This document shows positions 63,625 to 64,000 of a stretch of DNA of 64,000 nt, one piece after another. This DNA is from an uncultured Dehalococcoidia bacterium (GTDB lineage Bacteria; Chloroflexota; Dehalococcoidia; Lucifugimonadales; JADFKI01): positions 806,001-870,000 of the forward strand of contig CATQHF010000001.1 in the NCBI GenBank assembly GCA_958295865.1. The letters are read 5' to 3'. Under the pieces are notes generated by a model. That model worked only from the letters and a program-made list of their open reading frames with translations, did no database searches and was not told the DNA's origin. Both the position numbers and the translations under genes were made by a program. The stretch's first letter is position 1. Each line of letters starts with the position of its first letter.

Positions 63625-63780
63625 GAGAAAATTGCATTGGTACGGTTTAGCCGTCGATGGGAGAGCGTTTTCGCCCCCATCCTAACCTTCCCCCAAAGGG
63701 GGAAGGGACGATCACATCTGCGGCGTCCTCGCCTTGCCGACGAATTTTCCCCCGTCAAAGGGGAAGGGACTTTCTCCAAT
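63625..63780. mobile_element. Damaged family A MITE
   Basis: The left end GAGAAAATTGCATTGGTAC is near the consensus. The middle has CATCCTAACCTTCCCCC and GTCGATGGG. The right end is degenerate and contains a second C/G hairpin. It begins three bases after the first 82-bp element. Confidence 0.65.
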
Positions 63781-63786
63781 TAAGGT

Positions 63787-63868
63787 AGGACTTACGCAGT
63801 TGAGCGCGATTTCGTTCTTGAAACAGGTCAATATCAAGTAGGAGTTCATGTTCAAGTGCGTAAGTCCT
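63787..63868. mobile_element. 82-bp element with AGGACTTACGCA ends, copy 2
   Basis: Identical to the copy at 63540 except for one base (AATGTCAAG against AATATCAAG). Together the two flank the damaged family A element in a direct-repeat sandwich. Confidence 0.75.
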
Positions 63869-63889
63869 GATGGTATTACAATCTGGGGT

Positions 63890-63960
63890 GGTGTATCAAC
63901 CGCACTGGATTCCTGCCCCTGCTTTCGCAGGGGTGACGTTCTTTCGCAGGAATGACTATT
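63890..63960. repeat. Partial family B element at the right edge
   Basis: Holds ATTCCTGCCCCTGC and TTCGCAGGAATGAC, similar to the right half of the 129-bp copy at 13738. No gene is seen from 63869 to the window end. Confidence 0.6.
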
Positions 63961-64000
63961 TTATGATCAGCGCGTATTGAGAATACCTAATGATGGTTGG

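Noticed and set aside
1..64000. tRNA genes, including selC, and Sec machinery
   Set aside because: No T-arm GGTTCGA-type motif or cloverleaf was found in intergenic DNA, and no selA, selB or selD homologue is in the window. They must lie elsewhere if the Sec reading is right.

Overview
The window is bacterial and GC-rich, apart from a short AT-richer patch near 53.8-54.5 kb. The gene set suggests an uncultured Chloroflexota, perhaps of the Dehalococcoidia/SAR202 type: a PQQ-type sugar dehydrogenase fused to cytochrome c, lipoproteins with Pro/Thr-rich linkers, an F420/flavin PPOX protein, an Ldh-type dehydrogenase, a QueG/reductive-dehalogenase-like Fe-S protein and a CRTAC1-like FG-GAP lipoprotein. 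No rRNA or tRNA gene was found, so this placement is inference.

Layout. 1-5 kb: a truncated sugar dehydrogenase-cytochrome c lipoprotein and a minus-strand two-component operon (response regulator, histidine kinase, lipoprotein). 5-9 kb: a DUF502 membrane protein, MgtE, an Ldh-family dehydrogenase and a TPR protein. 9.5-12.1 kb: molybdate transporter modABC. 12.2-16.8 kb: pdxST (pyridoxal phosphate), a Ycf45/R3H ATPase, tmk and a PPOX protein. 16.8-25 kb: PHP phosphatase, PIG-L deacetylase, double GNAT, second DUF502 protein, glycosyltransferase, FemAB-like acyltransferase, folE and thrC. 25-30 kb: hibernation factor, a decayed toxin-antitoxin locus, glyA, an RNase H-fold protein, rnc and a DsbA-like gene. 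30.7-41.3 kb: a nitrogen-assimilation block of amt, a 30-residue membrane peptide, type II and type I glutamine synthetases, gltB and gltD. 41.4-48.3 kb: an unidentified structured RNA, an HPRT fused to a nuclease-like domain, DUF503, an MrfA-type helicase, a QueG/RdhA-like protein and a tandem pair of membrane proteins. 48.4-55 kb: repeat-rich accessory DNA with a repeat protein, a SelW-like gene, SirB1-like and AXE1-like genes, a transposase remnant and an AT-richer gene. 55-63.5 kb: dipeptide-type ABC components, a CRTAC1-like lipoprotein, DUF6166, a second tandem pair and an SDR.

Main discoveries. Two genes contain an in-frame TGA at the redox-active position, each followed by a small hairpin with a G near the start of its loop. 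They are a DsbA/FrnE-like protein (U-P-W-V) and a SelW/Rdx-like protein (C-V-P-U), and are best read as selenoproteins that ordinary gene calling truncates. A roughly 160-nt RNA gene lies at about 41427-41588, with a consensus promoter, a perfect operator-like dyad and a long-range terminal stem; it matches no family I recognise. Arrays of 11-bp-spaced half-sites upstream of amt and of the 30-residue peptide look like GlnR-type nitrogen control.

The intergenic DNA carries at least three families of short palindromic elements. One is a 103-bp MITE with perfect 17-bp terminal repeats and 7-bp target duplications, present in three full copies. One is a 104-bp element bounded by CGTCATTCC. One is an 82-bp element with AGGACTTACGCA ends. 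Their parent transposases are not visible here.
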